Of a DNA stretch of 64,000 nt, positions 8,710 to 16,800 are shown piece by piece (the stretch's first letter is position 1; every line of letters begins with the position of its first letter). The notes under the pieces were generated by a model. It did no database searches, had not been told where the DNA came from, and saw only the letters and a program-made list of their open reading frames with translations. This DNA is from Azospira oryzae. Lineage in GTDB: Bacteria; Pseudomonadota; Gammaproteobacteria; Burkholderiales; Rhodocyclaceae. The stretch spans positions 1,526,137 through 1,590,136 of the forward strand of contig NZ_SHKM01000001.1 in NCBI RefSeq assembly GCF_004217225.1, in the 5' to 3' direction. A program made the translations under genes and the position numbers.

Positions 8710-9129
8710 TCAAATGATTTTGAAGTACCCCGTGAGATGCCATCCAACTATCCAGCAGATTAGTGAAAAAGCACCGCCGATATATACAACGATGCCACCA
8801 ACGACTGGATCGGCAACTCGCGAAAGAGCCACAACAAGAATTGCGGCAAACCCAAAGGCGGTATTCCCAAGTGTGACGAGAGTGCTGCCGATTTGATGCT
8901 TTTGGCTAGGTGGCGGCCGTGTCAGAGGCGATTTCTCAGTTCGTGATCGGCGACGACCAAATACGAACCACGCAATCAGCGCCATACTAATAATGCCGGC
9001 AAGGCTGCCCGCAAGACGATCAGCAAATCCCAACATCCCAATCAAGGCGGCAAGTAAGGCCCATAGAACCCCACCCGCGATTAGGCATAGACCGAAAAAC
9101 TGAGAGATCAGGATGTTAAGGGGTGGCAT
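8710..9129 (-). CDS. Small four-helix membrane protein, cassette-borne
   Basis: The 139 residues contain four hydrophobic spans (about residues 8-30, 40-58, 85-103 and 110-130) with a basic RRRSRTEKS loop between the second and third. No known family is recognised. It begins 8 bases inside its cassette, without a strong ribosome site, and ends 45 bases before attC 1b. Its membrane character matches most other cassette products here. Confidence 0.65.
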   Translation of the reverse strand: MPPLNILISQFFGLCLIAGGVLWALLAALIGMLGFADRLAGSLAGIISMALIAWFVFGRRRSRTEKSPLTRPPPSQKHQIGSTLVTLGNTAFGFAAILVVALSRVADPVVGGIVVYIGGAFSLICWIVGWHLTGYFKII

Positions 9130-9137
9130 CAGTTGGT

Positions 9138-9207
9138 GCCCAACGTAGAGCTAACCGGCGCTGCGCGGCTTTATCGCGCAGCGTCCGTGTGGACTGCCGG
9201 GTTAGCC
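9138..9207 (-). other. attC site 1a
   Basis: On the reverse strand R'' is GGCTAAC (9201-9207) and R' is GTTGGGC (9138-9144), 70 bases apart end to end. A nine-pair stem joins CGCTGCGCG (9159-9167) to CGCGCAGCG (9175-9183). The potassium-channel gene reads into this site and stops at 9171, giving the tail NPAVHTDAAR. Reading into attC is common for cassette genes. Confidence 0.85.
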
Positions 9208-10076
9208 ATTACTTTCGAAAATTCCTCTTCAAGCAAAAGAATCTGTTGAATTTGAAACTTCACGGTTCGGTAAAGAAGAATGGCCGGTGTAATAACGTTG
9301 GATTGATAAGCCTCTCCATCGGGGCATTGCTCATGTTCTTTAATCAGTTCCTCCAAGGTGTCTTTCAGCAGCTTTCCTCCACCCCCCATTGTTTCGTATG
9401 AGTAGAGTGCTTCACGGACATCTTGAGCTTTTGATATGGTTAAAAAATCTACGACGCCTTGATGAATGGCTGGGTACTCAAGCAAATCGAAATTTGCGAT
9501 CAGAAATTTGAATTCATTTAACACTGCATCCAGTTTTTCAAAGTAATGATGGATGACTGGTTTGCTAAATCCGCTTTTAGTCAGCAGCGATGGCCTGTAA
9601 ATATCTTGGAGATCAGAAAAAAGGAATTCACTATTTGGTTTTTTCTTGCCCTGTCTCTTACTCATAGGAGTGGTGAGTTCGACGAGCGCTATTTCATAAT
9701 CGAAGATCACTACATGCAAATATTTGTAGAAACTGGCCAAGCTATGAAGGTTTTTTACCTGAATGCGACGAGTAATTGACGCCTCTTGCTGCGCCTCGAT
9801 TCGACTGGCAAACGATTGCCACAGAGAACTCAAAAACAAACCAATTATCACAATGCCAAATATGGCTTCACTCGCAACAATCATCATAGCCAGTTCAGAT
9901 TTTGGAGTTATGTCTCCGTAGCCAAGCGTGGTTATCGTTACCGTGCTGAAATAGATGCTCTTGAGCAGCGTGAAATCTGTCTCCTTTGTCGCATCAGGGA
10001 TGTATCGATATGCGAACGCGTAAGCAACTATCAGAAATAGATAGATTGCCAGGAAAAACGAAGGACGTAATTTCAT
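9171..10076 (-). CDS. Two-helix potassium channel, cassette-borne
   Basis: This 301-residue protein has TM1 at about 7-25, a pore helix, the potassium selectivity filter TTLGYGD at 49-55 and TM2 at about 62-84. A 210-residue cytoplasmic domain of no family I recognise follows. It fits the Ion_trans_2 group, which forms tetrameric inner-membrane K+ channels. AGGA seven bases before the ATG supports the start, 19 bases inside the cassette junction. The last residues are encoded by attC 1a. An ion channel is an unusual cassette product. The gene is AT-rich compared with its neighbours, consistent with acquisition. Confidence 0.85.
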   Translation of the reverse strand: MKLRPSFFLAIYLFLIVAYAFAYRYIPDATKETDFTLLKSIYFSTVTITTLGYGDITPKSELAMMIVASEAIFGIVIIGLFLSSLWQSFASRIEAQQEASITRRIQVKNLHSLASFYKYLHVVIFDYEIALVELTTPMSKRQGKKKPNSEFLFSDLQDIYRPSLLTKSGFSKPVIHHYFEKLDAVLNEFKFLIANFDLLEYPAIHQGVVDFLTISKAQDVREALYSYETMGGGGKLLKDTLEELIKEHEQCPDGEAYQSNVITPAILLYRTVKFQIQQILLLEEEFSKVMANPAVHTDAAR

Positions 10077-10090
10077 TGACGGTCCTAATG

Positions 10091-10696
10091 GCTAACTAGT
10101 AGTAGACGACAAAAGTGTCCAATAAAAACGGGACTGTCCAATATCCTGGAACACCGGACAGCCGAAGCGATTGGCCCGCAACGGATTCAGCAAACCTTCC
10201 GTTTACTGGCCTCACTAAAAATCCGTTAAACCGGACAGCCTCAAAGTTACCGTCGGCACACTCACACCGCAACCAAAAGTTGCAAATAGCATATCCCAAA
10301 GAACTACCCCCCAGCCCCAACCGGTGCGATCACCTTCGCCACGCCACCGGTTTTCCATCCCCTTCCCCCCCCGCCGAGCAGCGCAAGGCGGGCGGGGGGC
10401 TTTCGGCGAGGACTGCTTGAGGCCCGAAGGGCCGAGTTCCGCAGCCGCCCCGACCGACTGAGCAGCGCAGGAAAGCCCGCAGGGCCGGGGGTGAGGGTTC
10501 CCCTTCTTTTGGTTCCTTTTCTTGGGGAAGCAAGAAAAGGAACACGCGCGGCGGCGCGGAACCCGGCCGCAAAATCGACAAACCACGCCCCGCCAATCCC
10601 CAGAAACAAAGCCCCAAAACCACCCCGCCACCAAACAAAAAGGACGGCCATCTCCACCATGCCCCGGCGGAAATGCCCGTCCTTCCTGCCTCCTGG
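10091..10696 (-). repeat. Repeat B, copy 1 (promoter-proximal border of array 1)
   Basis: About 606 bases here match 52613-53220. The inner part (10091-10340) has two direct copies of ACCGGACAGCC (10153-10163 and 10230-10240). It ends precisely at the first cassette junction, CTAAC, where an integron attI would be. The outer part is a diverged inverted relative of repeat A, with a perfect 13-pair hairpin (GTTCCTTTTCTTG, 10512-10543). A possible 74-codon frame on the reverse strand changes many residues between the two copies, so the segment is probably not coding. It covers most of the gap between the channel and lipoprotein genes. Confidence 0.8.
10642..10682. repeat. Palindromic (REP-like) hairpin at the outer edge of repeat B1
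   Basis: GGACGGCCATCTCCACC pairs with GGCGGAAATGCCCGTCC across a seven-base loop. Read in reverse complement it resembles the hairpin at the outer end of repeat A, so the two ends of the island mirror each other. Confidence 0.55.
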
Positions 10697-10737
10697 CGCA
10701 CCCGGTGCGCCAGCCAATTCAAACCCGCCAACCCGGC

Positions 10738-11241
10738 TCACCAGCCGTAATAGACGCCCCCGCCCCGGCGGTAGTAGGGCCCCCAGCGCGGGCCCCAGAA
10801 GGGGTCGTAGTAGGGCATGGCCCGCAGCCGCTCCTGCTGCCGCACGGCCTCCACCTCCCGGGCGTTCTGCTGTTCCTTTTCCGTCAGGGTGGTGGCCAGA
10901 TCGGCGCGCAGGGCCTTTTCCCGGTATTCGTGCAGGTAGTCGAGCACCGCCACCGGCAAGCCCTGGCGGGTCAGGTCCAGTACCTGGCTGGGAGTTGGGT
11001 CGAGGCGGGTCTGGGTTTCCTTGAGGCGGGCGATGATGGCGTCGGCCTTCATGCCGGACTTGGCCATGGCCACCAGTTCGGGAAAGCCCAGCTTGGGCGT
11101 GTCGGGCGCCAGGCGCTGCATCTGTTCGGGAGTGAGGCGGGCCAGCTTGGGGGTGGCGGTGCCGTCGGGAGGGGCGCTGGCGCAGCCGGCCAGCAGGGCC
11201 AGGGGCAGCAGGAGCGGGAATAGGCGGCGATGCACGGTCAT
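10738..11241 (-). CDS. Hypothetical lipoprotein with Tyr/Gly-rich tail
   Basis: The 167-residue product has a signal peptide ending in the lipobox LLAGC (cysteine about residue 20), a helical middle with a charged stretch (TLTEKEQQNAREVEAVRQQE), and a C-terminus rich in Tyr, Gly, Trp and Pro. It is probably an outer-membrane lipoprotein. GGAGGAG nine bases upstream fixes the start. Its stop lies next to repeat B, so the array was probably inserted downstream of it. No function is recognised. Confidence 0.75.
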   Translation of the reverse strand: MTVHRRLFPLLLPLALLAGCASAPPDGTATPKLARLTPEQMQRLAPDTPKLGFPELVAMAKSGMKADAIIARLKETQTRLDPTPSQVLDLTRQGLPVAVLDYLHEYREKALRADLATTLTEKEQQNAREVEAVRQQERLRAMPYYDPFWGPRWGPYYRRGGGVYYGW

Positions 11242-11363
11242 GATGCTTTCTCCTCCATTACGGGGCCGGGGTCAGGGAGAGACCCCACGGCCGGCCCCCA
11301 GGTTCCGGAACCGGCCCGGCGGACACCAGGCGGCGGAACCCCGGGGACGCAGCCTGAGCGTCA

Positions 11364-11448
11364 GGCCCGGGGCCGCGGGCCAGGCGTGTCGCCGCAGACA
11401 GTACGCAAGTACGGCAAGGCGACACAACAACGCCCGGGGCCCCGGGCC
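11364..11448. repeat. 85-base nested palindrome downstream of tldD
   Basis: Three matched arm pairs nest around a GCAA loop: GGCCCGGGGCC with GGCCCCGGGCC (11364-11374 and 11438-11448), GTGTCGCC with GGCGACAC (11386-11393 and 11418-11425), and GTAC with GTAC at the centre. It lies between tldD and the lipoprotein gene, both on the reverse strand. It may be a REP-like element or a large terminator. There is no T tract. Confidence 0.6.
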
Positions 11449-11454
11449 GGGTAC

Positions 11455-12894
11455 TCAGGCGGTGCCGCCGACAGTGAGGCCGTCAATGCGCAGGGTGGGC
11501 TGGCCCACGCCCACGGGCACGGACTGGCCGTCCTTGCCGCAGGTGCCGACGCCCGGGTCCAGGCCCAGGTCGTTGCCGATCATCTTCACCCGGGTCAGGG
11601 CGTCCGGGCCGTTGCCGATGAGGGTGGCGCCCTTCACCGGGTAGAGCACCTTGCCGTTTTCCACCATGTAGGCTTCGGACATGGAGAAGACGAACTTGCC
11701 GCTGGTGATGTCCACCTGGCCGCCGCCGAAATTGACGGCGTAGATGCCCTTCTTCACCGACTTGAGGATTTCCTCCGGCGACTTGTCGCCGGCCAGCATG
11801 ATGGTGTTGGTCATGCGCGGCAGGGGCAGGTGGGCGAAGGATTCGCGGCGGCCGTTGCCGGTGGGCTCGACGCCCATGAGGCGGGCGTTGAGGGAATCCT
11901 GCATGTAGCCTTTCAGGATGCCGTCCTCGATCAGCACGGTGCGGCGGGTGGGGTTACCCTCGTCGTCGATGTTGAGGGAGCCGCGACGGTCCGGCAGGGT
12001 GCCGTCGTCCACCACGGTGACGCCCTTGGCGGCGACCCGCTCGCCGATGCGGCCGGAGAAGGCGGAGGAGCCCTTGCGGTTGAAATCGCCCTCGAGGCCG
12101 TGGCCGATGGCTTCGTGCAACAGGATGCCGGGCCAGCCGGGGCCGAGCACCACGGTCATGGTGCCGGCCGGCGCGGGCCGGGCGTCCAGGTTGGTGACGG
12201 CCTGATGCACGGCTTCGGCGGCGTAGCGCTTGAGCACTTCCTCGCTGAAATAGCCGTAGTCGTAGCGGCCGCCGCCGCCGGCGGAGCCCTGCTCCCGCTT
12301 GCCCTTGCCGCCGTCCACGATGACGGTGACGGAGACCCGCACCAGGGGCCGCACGTCGGCGGCCAGGCGGCCGTCGCTGCCGGCCACCAGCACCACGTCG
12401 TATTCGCTGGCGAGGGAGGCCATGACCTGGGTGACGCGGGAATCGATGGCCCGGGCGTAGCCTTCCAGGCGCTCCAGCAGCTTCACCTTGTCGGCGGCCT
12501 GCAGGGAGGGAATGGGGTCCTGGGCCGGATAGAGGCCGTGGCCCTTGCGCCCCTTCAGCTTGGGCGCCGTGCCCGACTGGCCGGCGGCGCCGATGGCGCG
12601 CACGGCGGCGGCAGCGTCGCCGAGGGCGTTGCGGCTGATGTCGTCGGAGTAGGCGAAGGCGGTCTTCTCGCCGGAGATGGCGCGCACGCCGACGCCCTGG
12701 TCGATGTTGAAGCTGCCGGATTTGACGATGCCCTCCTCCAGGCTCCAGGCCTCGGCCCGGCTGTACTGGAAGTAGAGGTCGGCGTAATCCACGTCGTTCT
12801 TCATGATCTGGCCGAAGACCTCGGACAGGCGCTTGTCGTCCAGGCCGTAGGGGGTCAGCAACAGGGATTCGGCTTGCTTGATGATCTTGCTCAT
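11455..12894 (-). CDS. tldD: Metalloprotease TldD
   Basis: This 479-residue protein has the TldD metal-binding motif HEAIGH at 260-265 (HExxxH), followed by GLEGD, plus the conserved C-terminal GTCGKDGQ region carrying the usual late cysteine. With TldE (PmbA), TldD forms a heterodimeric cytoplasmic protease that processes microcin B17 and CcdA in E. coli. No tldE is in the window. It follows yhdP and the nitrilase gene on the same strand, an order seen in other betaproteobacteria. Length and motifs are normal for the family. Confidence 0.95.
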   Translation of the reverse strand: MSKIIKQAESLLLTPYGLDDKRLSEVFGQIMKNDVDYADLYFQYSRAEAWSLEEGIVKSGSFNIDQGVGVRAISGEKTAFAYSDDISRNALGDAAAAVRAIGAAGQSGTAPKLKGRKGHGLYPAQDPIPSLQAADKVKLLERLEGYARAIDSRVTQVMASLASEYDVVLVAGSDGRLAADVRPLVRVSVTVIVDGGKGKREQGSAGGGGRYDYGYFSEEVLKRYAAEAVHQAVTNLDARPAPAGTMTVVLGPGWPGILLHEAIGHGLEGDFNRKGSSAFSGRIGERVAAKGVTVVDDGTLPDRRGSLNIDDEGNPTRRTVLIEDGILKGYMQDSLNARLMGVEPTGNGRRESFAHLPLPRMTNTIMLAGDKSPEEILKSVKKGIYAVNFGGGQVDITSGKFVFSMSEAYMVENGKVLYPVKGATLIGNGPDALTRVKMIGNDLGLDPGVGTCGKDGQSVPVGVGQPTLRIDGLTVGGTA

Positions 12895-12918
12895 GGGGAA
12901 ACCTAAAGCCTTAAAAAA

Positions 12919-12939
12919 CTTTTGCCACAGAGGGCACAG
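12919..12939. repeat. Short dispersed CACAGAGG-type repeat, copy 2
   Basis: Perfect inverted match of 131-151. It lies in the 99-base gap between the nitrilase and tldD genes and is followed by further CACAGAG repeats (to about 12951). Confidence 0.6.
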
Positions 12940-12993
12940 AGATCACAGAGTTTTTAGCGGTCCAGTCCTGGCTCTGCGTGAATAGAGGATACG

Positions 12994-13827
12994 TCACAGC
13001 ACCCGGTGCTTGAGGGCCGGCAGGTTGGCCCGGGTCTCGGCGATGCAGCCGTGGTCGAGCAGGCCCAGGACCACGCCGGGGCCTTTCAGTTTGCGGTCCA
13101 CGATGGTGCCCCAGGGGTCCACGATCATGCTGTTGCCGTGGGTCTCCCGGCCGTTCTCGTGCTTGCCGCCCTGGCCCACGGCCAGCACGTAGCACTGGTT
13201 CTCGATGGCCCGGGCCCGCAACAGGATTTCCCAGTGGGCGCGGCCGGTGGTTTCGGTGAAGGCGGCGGGCACCACGATCAGGTCCACCGGCGCCAGGCGG
13301 CGGTACAGCTCGGGGAAGCGCAGGTCGTAGCAGATGGAAAGACCGATGCGGCCATAGGGCGTGTCGAAGGCCACCGGCTCGCTGCCGGCCTCGATGGAGG
13401 CGGCCTCGTCGTAACGCTCCAGGCCTTTCTGGAAGCCGAACAGGTGGATCTTGTCGTAGCGGGCCACGCGCTGGCCGGCCGGGTCGTAGACCACGGTGGA
13501 ATTCATCACCTTGGCCGCGTCCTTCGCCTCCAGGGGAATGGAGCCGCCGATGAGCCAGATGCCGTGCTGCTTTGCCGTGGCGGCGAGGAATTCCTGGATC
13601 GGGCCGTGGCCGTCGACTTCCCGCACCTTGACCTTGTCGCCCTCGGCCATGCCCATGATGGGGAAGTACTCGGGCAGGGCGACGATGCGGGCGCCCTGGG
13701 CCGCCGCTTCGGCGACACCGTGGGCGGCGGCCGCCAGGTTGTCGGCGACCCGGGGGCCGGACACCAGCTGCACGGCGGCGATCAGGGCATTTTCGGTCTT
13801 CTGGCGCTCAGGGCTTGGCGGATTCAT
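12994..13827 (-). CDS. Carbon-nitrogen hydrolase, Nit1/NitB-like (deaminated glutathione amidase)
   Basis: The 277-residue product has the nitrilase-superfamily triad: Glu53 in ALPEYF, Lys126 in RYDKIHLF and Cys166 in SICYDLRFPE. Nit1-type enzymes hydrolyse deaminated glutathione, a metabolite repair reaction. The subfamily call rests on the FPELYR pattern and on the location next to yhdP and tldD. The start at 13827 (MNPPSPERQK) is chosen over a longer frame because it overlaps the yhdP stop by 20 bases and matches normal enzyme length. It is probably cotranscribed with yhdP and tldD. Confidence 0.88.
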   Translation of the reverse strand: MNPPSPERQKTENALIAAVQLVSGPRVADNLAAAAHGVAEAAAQGARIVALPEYFPIMGMAEGDKVKVREVDGHGPIQEFLAATAKQHGIWLIGGSIPLEAKDAAKVMNSTVVYDPAGQRVARYDKIHLFGFQKGLERYDEAASIEAGSEPVAFDTPYGRIGLSICYDLRFPELYRRLAPVDLIVVPAAFTETTGRAHWEILLRARAIENQCYVLAVGQGGKHENGRETHGNSMIVDPWGTIVDRKLKGPGVVLGLLDHGCIAETRANLPALKHRVL

Positions 13828-16800
13828 CGGTCTTGGCCTTCTCGGATTTATCGGCTTTGGCGGCGGATACTTTTTCCACCTTGGGGTCTTCCCAGCTGCC
13901 GGTGACGGCGTATTCGAAAGCAAAAATCTGGTCCACCGGATTCTGCAGCACTTTCTGGGCGATGAGGGCGGCCACGCCGGCCACCGGATTGACCAGGGCC
14001 GCCGTGCCCAGGGCCACGGAGCTGCCCAGGGCCGGCTGCACCCGCACCCGCAGGTTCTGGGTTTCGTTGTCCAGGTTGATGTCGCCCTTGATGCCCACCT
14101 TGGCCGCCGGACCGTCGATGCTGAGGTCCGAGGTCTTCATCAGACCATTCTGCACCTTGAAGGTGCCCTCCACGTTGTCGAAGGCGAAACCTTCGGAGAA
14201 GACATCTCGGAAATCCAGGGTGATACGCCGGGGCAGGGACTGCAGGGAAAGCAGGCCGATGAGCTTGCCGATGCCCGGCTCCACCTTGGCGAACTGGCCC
14301 TTCTCCGCCGTCAGCTTGACCTCGCCGGAGAGGCTGGGAATGTCCAGGGTGGTGGGCGTGTTGTTCCAGGCCAGCTTGCCCGCCAGGGTGGCGCTGCCCC
14401 GCTTGAGGGTGCCGGGGAAACCCAGGCGGTCCAGGTACTTGCCGGCATCCCCCGCTTCCAGCCTGAACTCCACGTCGGTGCGGTGGGCGCCCCGGGGATC
14501 GGTGCGCCACAGGCCCTTGCCGTTGATGGAGCCGTCCGGGCTGGAGAGCAGCACCTTGTCCAGGCGCCACACCCGGCCTTCGTTGCGGGCCAGCAGTTCG
14601 AGCTTGCCGAAGCGGCGGCTGCCCAGGGTGAAGCTGTCGGCAACGATGTCCAGGCCCGGCAGTTCGTCCTGGTTCTCGGCCTCGCCCAGGCGCTGCATGG
14701 CTTCCTGCTGGGGCGTGCTTTCCGGCAGGGTCAGGTATTTGAGGCGGGCCTTGACCCTGCCTTGGCCGGCGCCGTCCCAGTTGATCTGGCCGGCGGCTTC
14801 CTTGGCGTTGACCTCCACCTGCCAGCTGTTGCCGGCGGGCGCGGCCTTCAGGGTGACGTCGTGCAGGCGCCGCCCGGAGATGTCCAGCAGGGGCGTCTTC
14901 AGCACCGCCAGGGAGAGGGGCGCCGCCGACTCGCCGACAGCGGCACTGCCGCCACTACTGGCGCTGCCGCCGTTGCCGTTGGCCGGGGTCAGGGCCTTGA
15001 GCCAGAAATCCGCATCCACGCTGGGCAGATTCACCGTCAGGGCGAGGCCCCGCTCAGGCAGGCTGAGGCCTTCGCCGATGGCGATGGCGCCGCGCTCGGT
15101 GACCGGGCCGGCGGCTTCCCGGCGGCGGATGATGTGGGCGCTGGCCAGTTTGCCCAGGGTGAATTTCACCTGTTCCCTCGCCACCGGCGCCGGCGCGCCC
15201 TTGCGGGGGGCGGCTTCGGCCAGGGCGCCCCGCTCCAGGTGCAGGGGCAGGGCGGCGGCGGCGCTCTTGTTGAAGGGCTCGGGCAGACTGGAGGCCAGAC
15301 CCTTGAGGTCGGAATCCACCACCAGCTCCGCCGTCTTCTTGCGCACCCGCACCTCGCCCTTCCAGGCGGCGCTGCCGGAGACGTTGTCGAACAGGGGCAG
15401 GTCCAGCTGGCGGCGCAGGGCAGCGGCGGTGAGGCTGCCGGAGGCATTGACCAGCACCTTGTCGCCCTCGTTGCTGGCGGAGAGCTTCATGGGGCCGCCG
15501 AGGAACTGGCCGGTGATTTCCCTGACGCTGATGCCGGCGTCGGTGAAGTGCAGGCGGCCGTTGGCCTGGGTGATGGGCGGCAGGCCCGGCTCCACCGTCA
15601 CCTGGTTGTTGAGGAATTCGTAGTCGCCCTTGATGCGGCTGTCGGCCATGCGGCGCAGGAACAGTTCCAGCTGCAGGTTGAGGCGGCCTTCGCCCTGGGC
15701 CTTCATGCCGTCGGTGAAGTTGTCGATCTTGTCGCCCACCGGGCTCTGGTCGATGAACTTGAGGAATTCGCCGGTGGGGCCTTCGGCCTTGCCGGTGATG
15801 CTGAGCAGCTCCTCCGGCGCCTCCAGGTCGGCGATCTCGGCCTTGACGCCGGAGAGGCGGGCTCCCAGCAGCTTGGCGCTCTTGGCTTCGATCAGCATGC
15901 GGGCGCCCTCGAAACGCAGGGAGCCCTGGATGTCGTCGATGCGGGGCCAGCCGGAGGCATATTCCAGGGTGGCGCCGTTGATGCGGGCGGTGACCAGGAA
16001 CTGGCCGTCTTTGGGGTCGAGGAAGGGGAAGCGGGCCAGGTCGCCCTTGAGCACCAGCTTGGCCTCGGAGGCGGTGCCGCCGGTGATGGAGCTCTTCAGC
16101 CAGTCCCGGGCGTCCTGGGACACCACCTTGGGCATGTAGCGCCAGACGGCAGTGCCGTCGGCCTTGCTGATGCCGGCGGTGAGGTCGATGCTGCCGGGGC
16201 CGTCGCCGCTAAGGCGGTAGGTGCCCTGGGCCGAGCCGGTGGCGTCGGGGCCGTTGAAGGTGAGGCTGTCCAGGCTGACGTCGAGGCGGCTGCCGTCGAT
16301 CTTCCAGCTGACCTGGCTGTTGAGGGCATCCACCGCCAGGCGCGGATCGGGGAAGACCTGGGGCAGTTCCAGCTGGGCCTTGGCCGAGCGCAGGGTGAGG
16401 CTGCCGCCCCGGTCCCCGGCGTCCACCGTGCCGCTCATGCCGGCAAAGCCCGGGAAGCGGCTGCTGGCCTTGATGCCGAGGCCGTCGAAGCGGGCCTTGA
16501 GGTTGTAGTCCTGGGGCTTGCCCTCGTTTTCCGTCCAGCTGGCCTTGAGGTCCCGCACCAGGCCCCGGGGGGCGTAGTCGTTCAGCCACTGGCGCACCTC
16601 GGCCCCCAGGGGTAGGTGCTCGGCCAGGGCCGCCAGGGCGCCCAGGTCCAGGGTGGTGGCGGCGGCGCTGCCGCGGCGGCGGTCGGAGAAAAGGCCGCCC
16701 TCCTGCCAGGAAAAGGCGAAATCCGTGGGTTCCAGGCTGGTGCCGTCCCGGGTGGCAAGGCCGACCCGCTTGCCGGAGAAGCGGGTGTCGCCGTTGCGCC

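Larger units (their letters stand above)
8176..10096 (-). mobile_element. Integron cassette array 1 without integrase (three cassettes)
   Basis: Reading the reverse strand, three cassettes follow one another: a potassium channel, a four-helix membrane protein and a lipoprotein, each ending in an attC-like site. The junction bases behave as expected. Cassette 1 begins TTAGCC and its attC R'' box is GGCTAAC. Cassette 3 begins TTAGGG and its R'' is CCCTAAC. Cassette 2 begins TTGGGC with R'' GCTCAAC, one mismatch. No IntI-like gene is present in the window, so this is a CALIN-type array. Its base composition is visibly AT-richer than the neighbouring genes. Confidence 0.85.

Noticed and set aside
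10096-10320. Frame ending VVYY at the cassette junction in repeat B, also at 52618-52821
   Set aside because: Both copies keep the frame, but many of the differences change amino acids, some non-conservatively. I treat the segment as a conserved DNA site.
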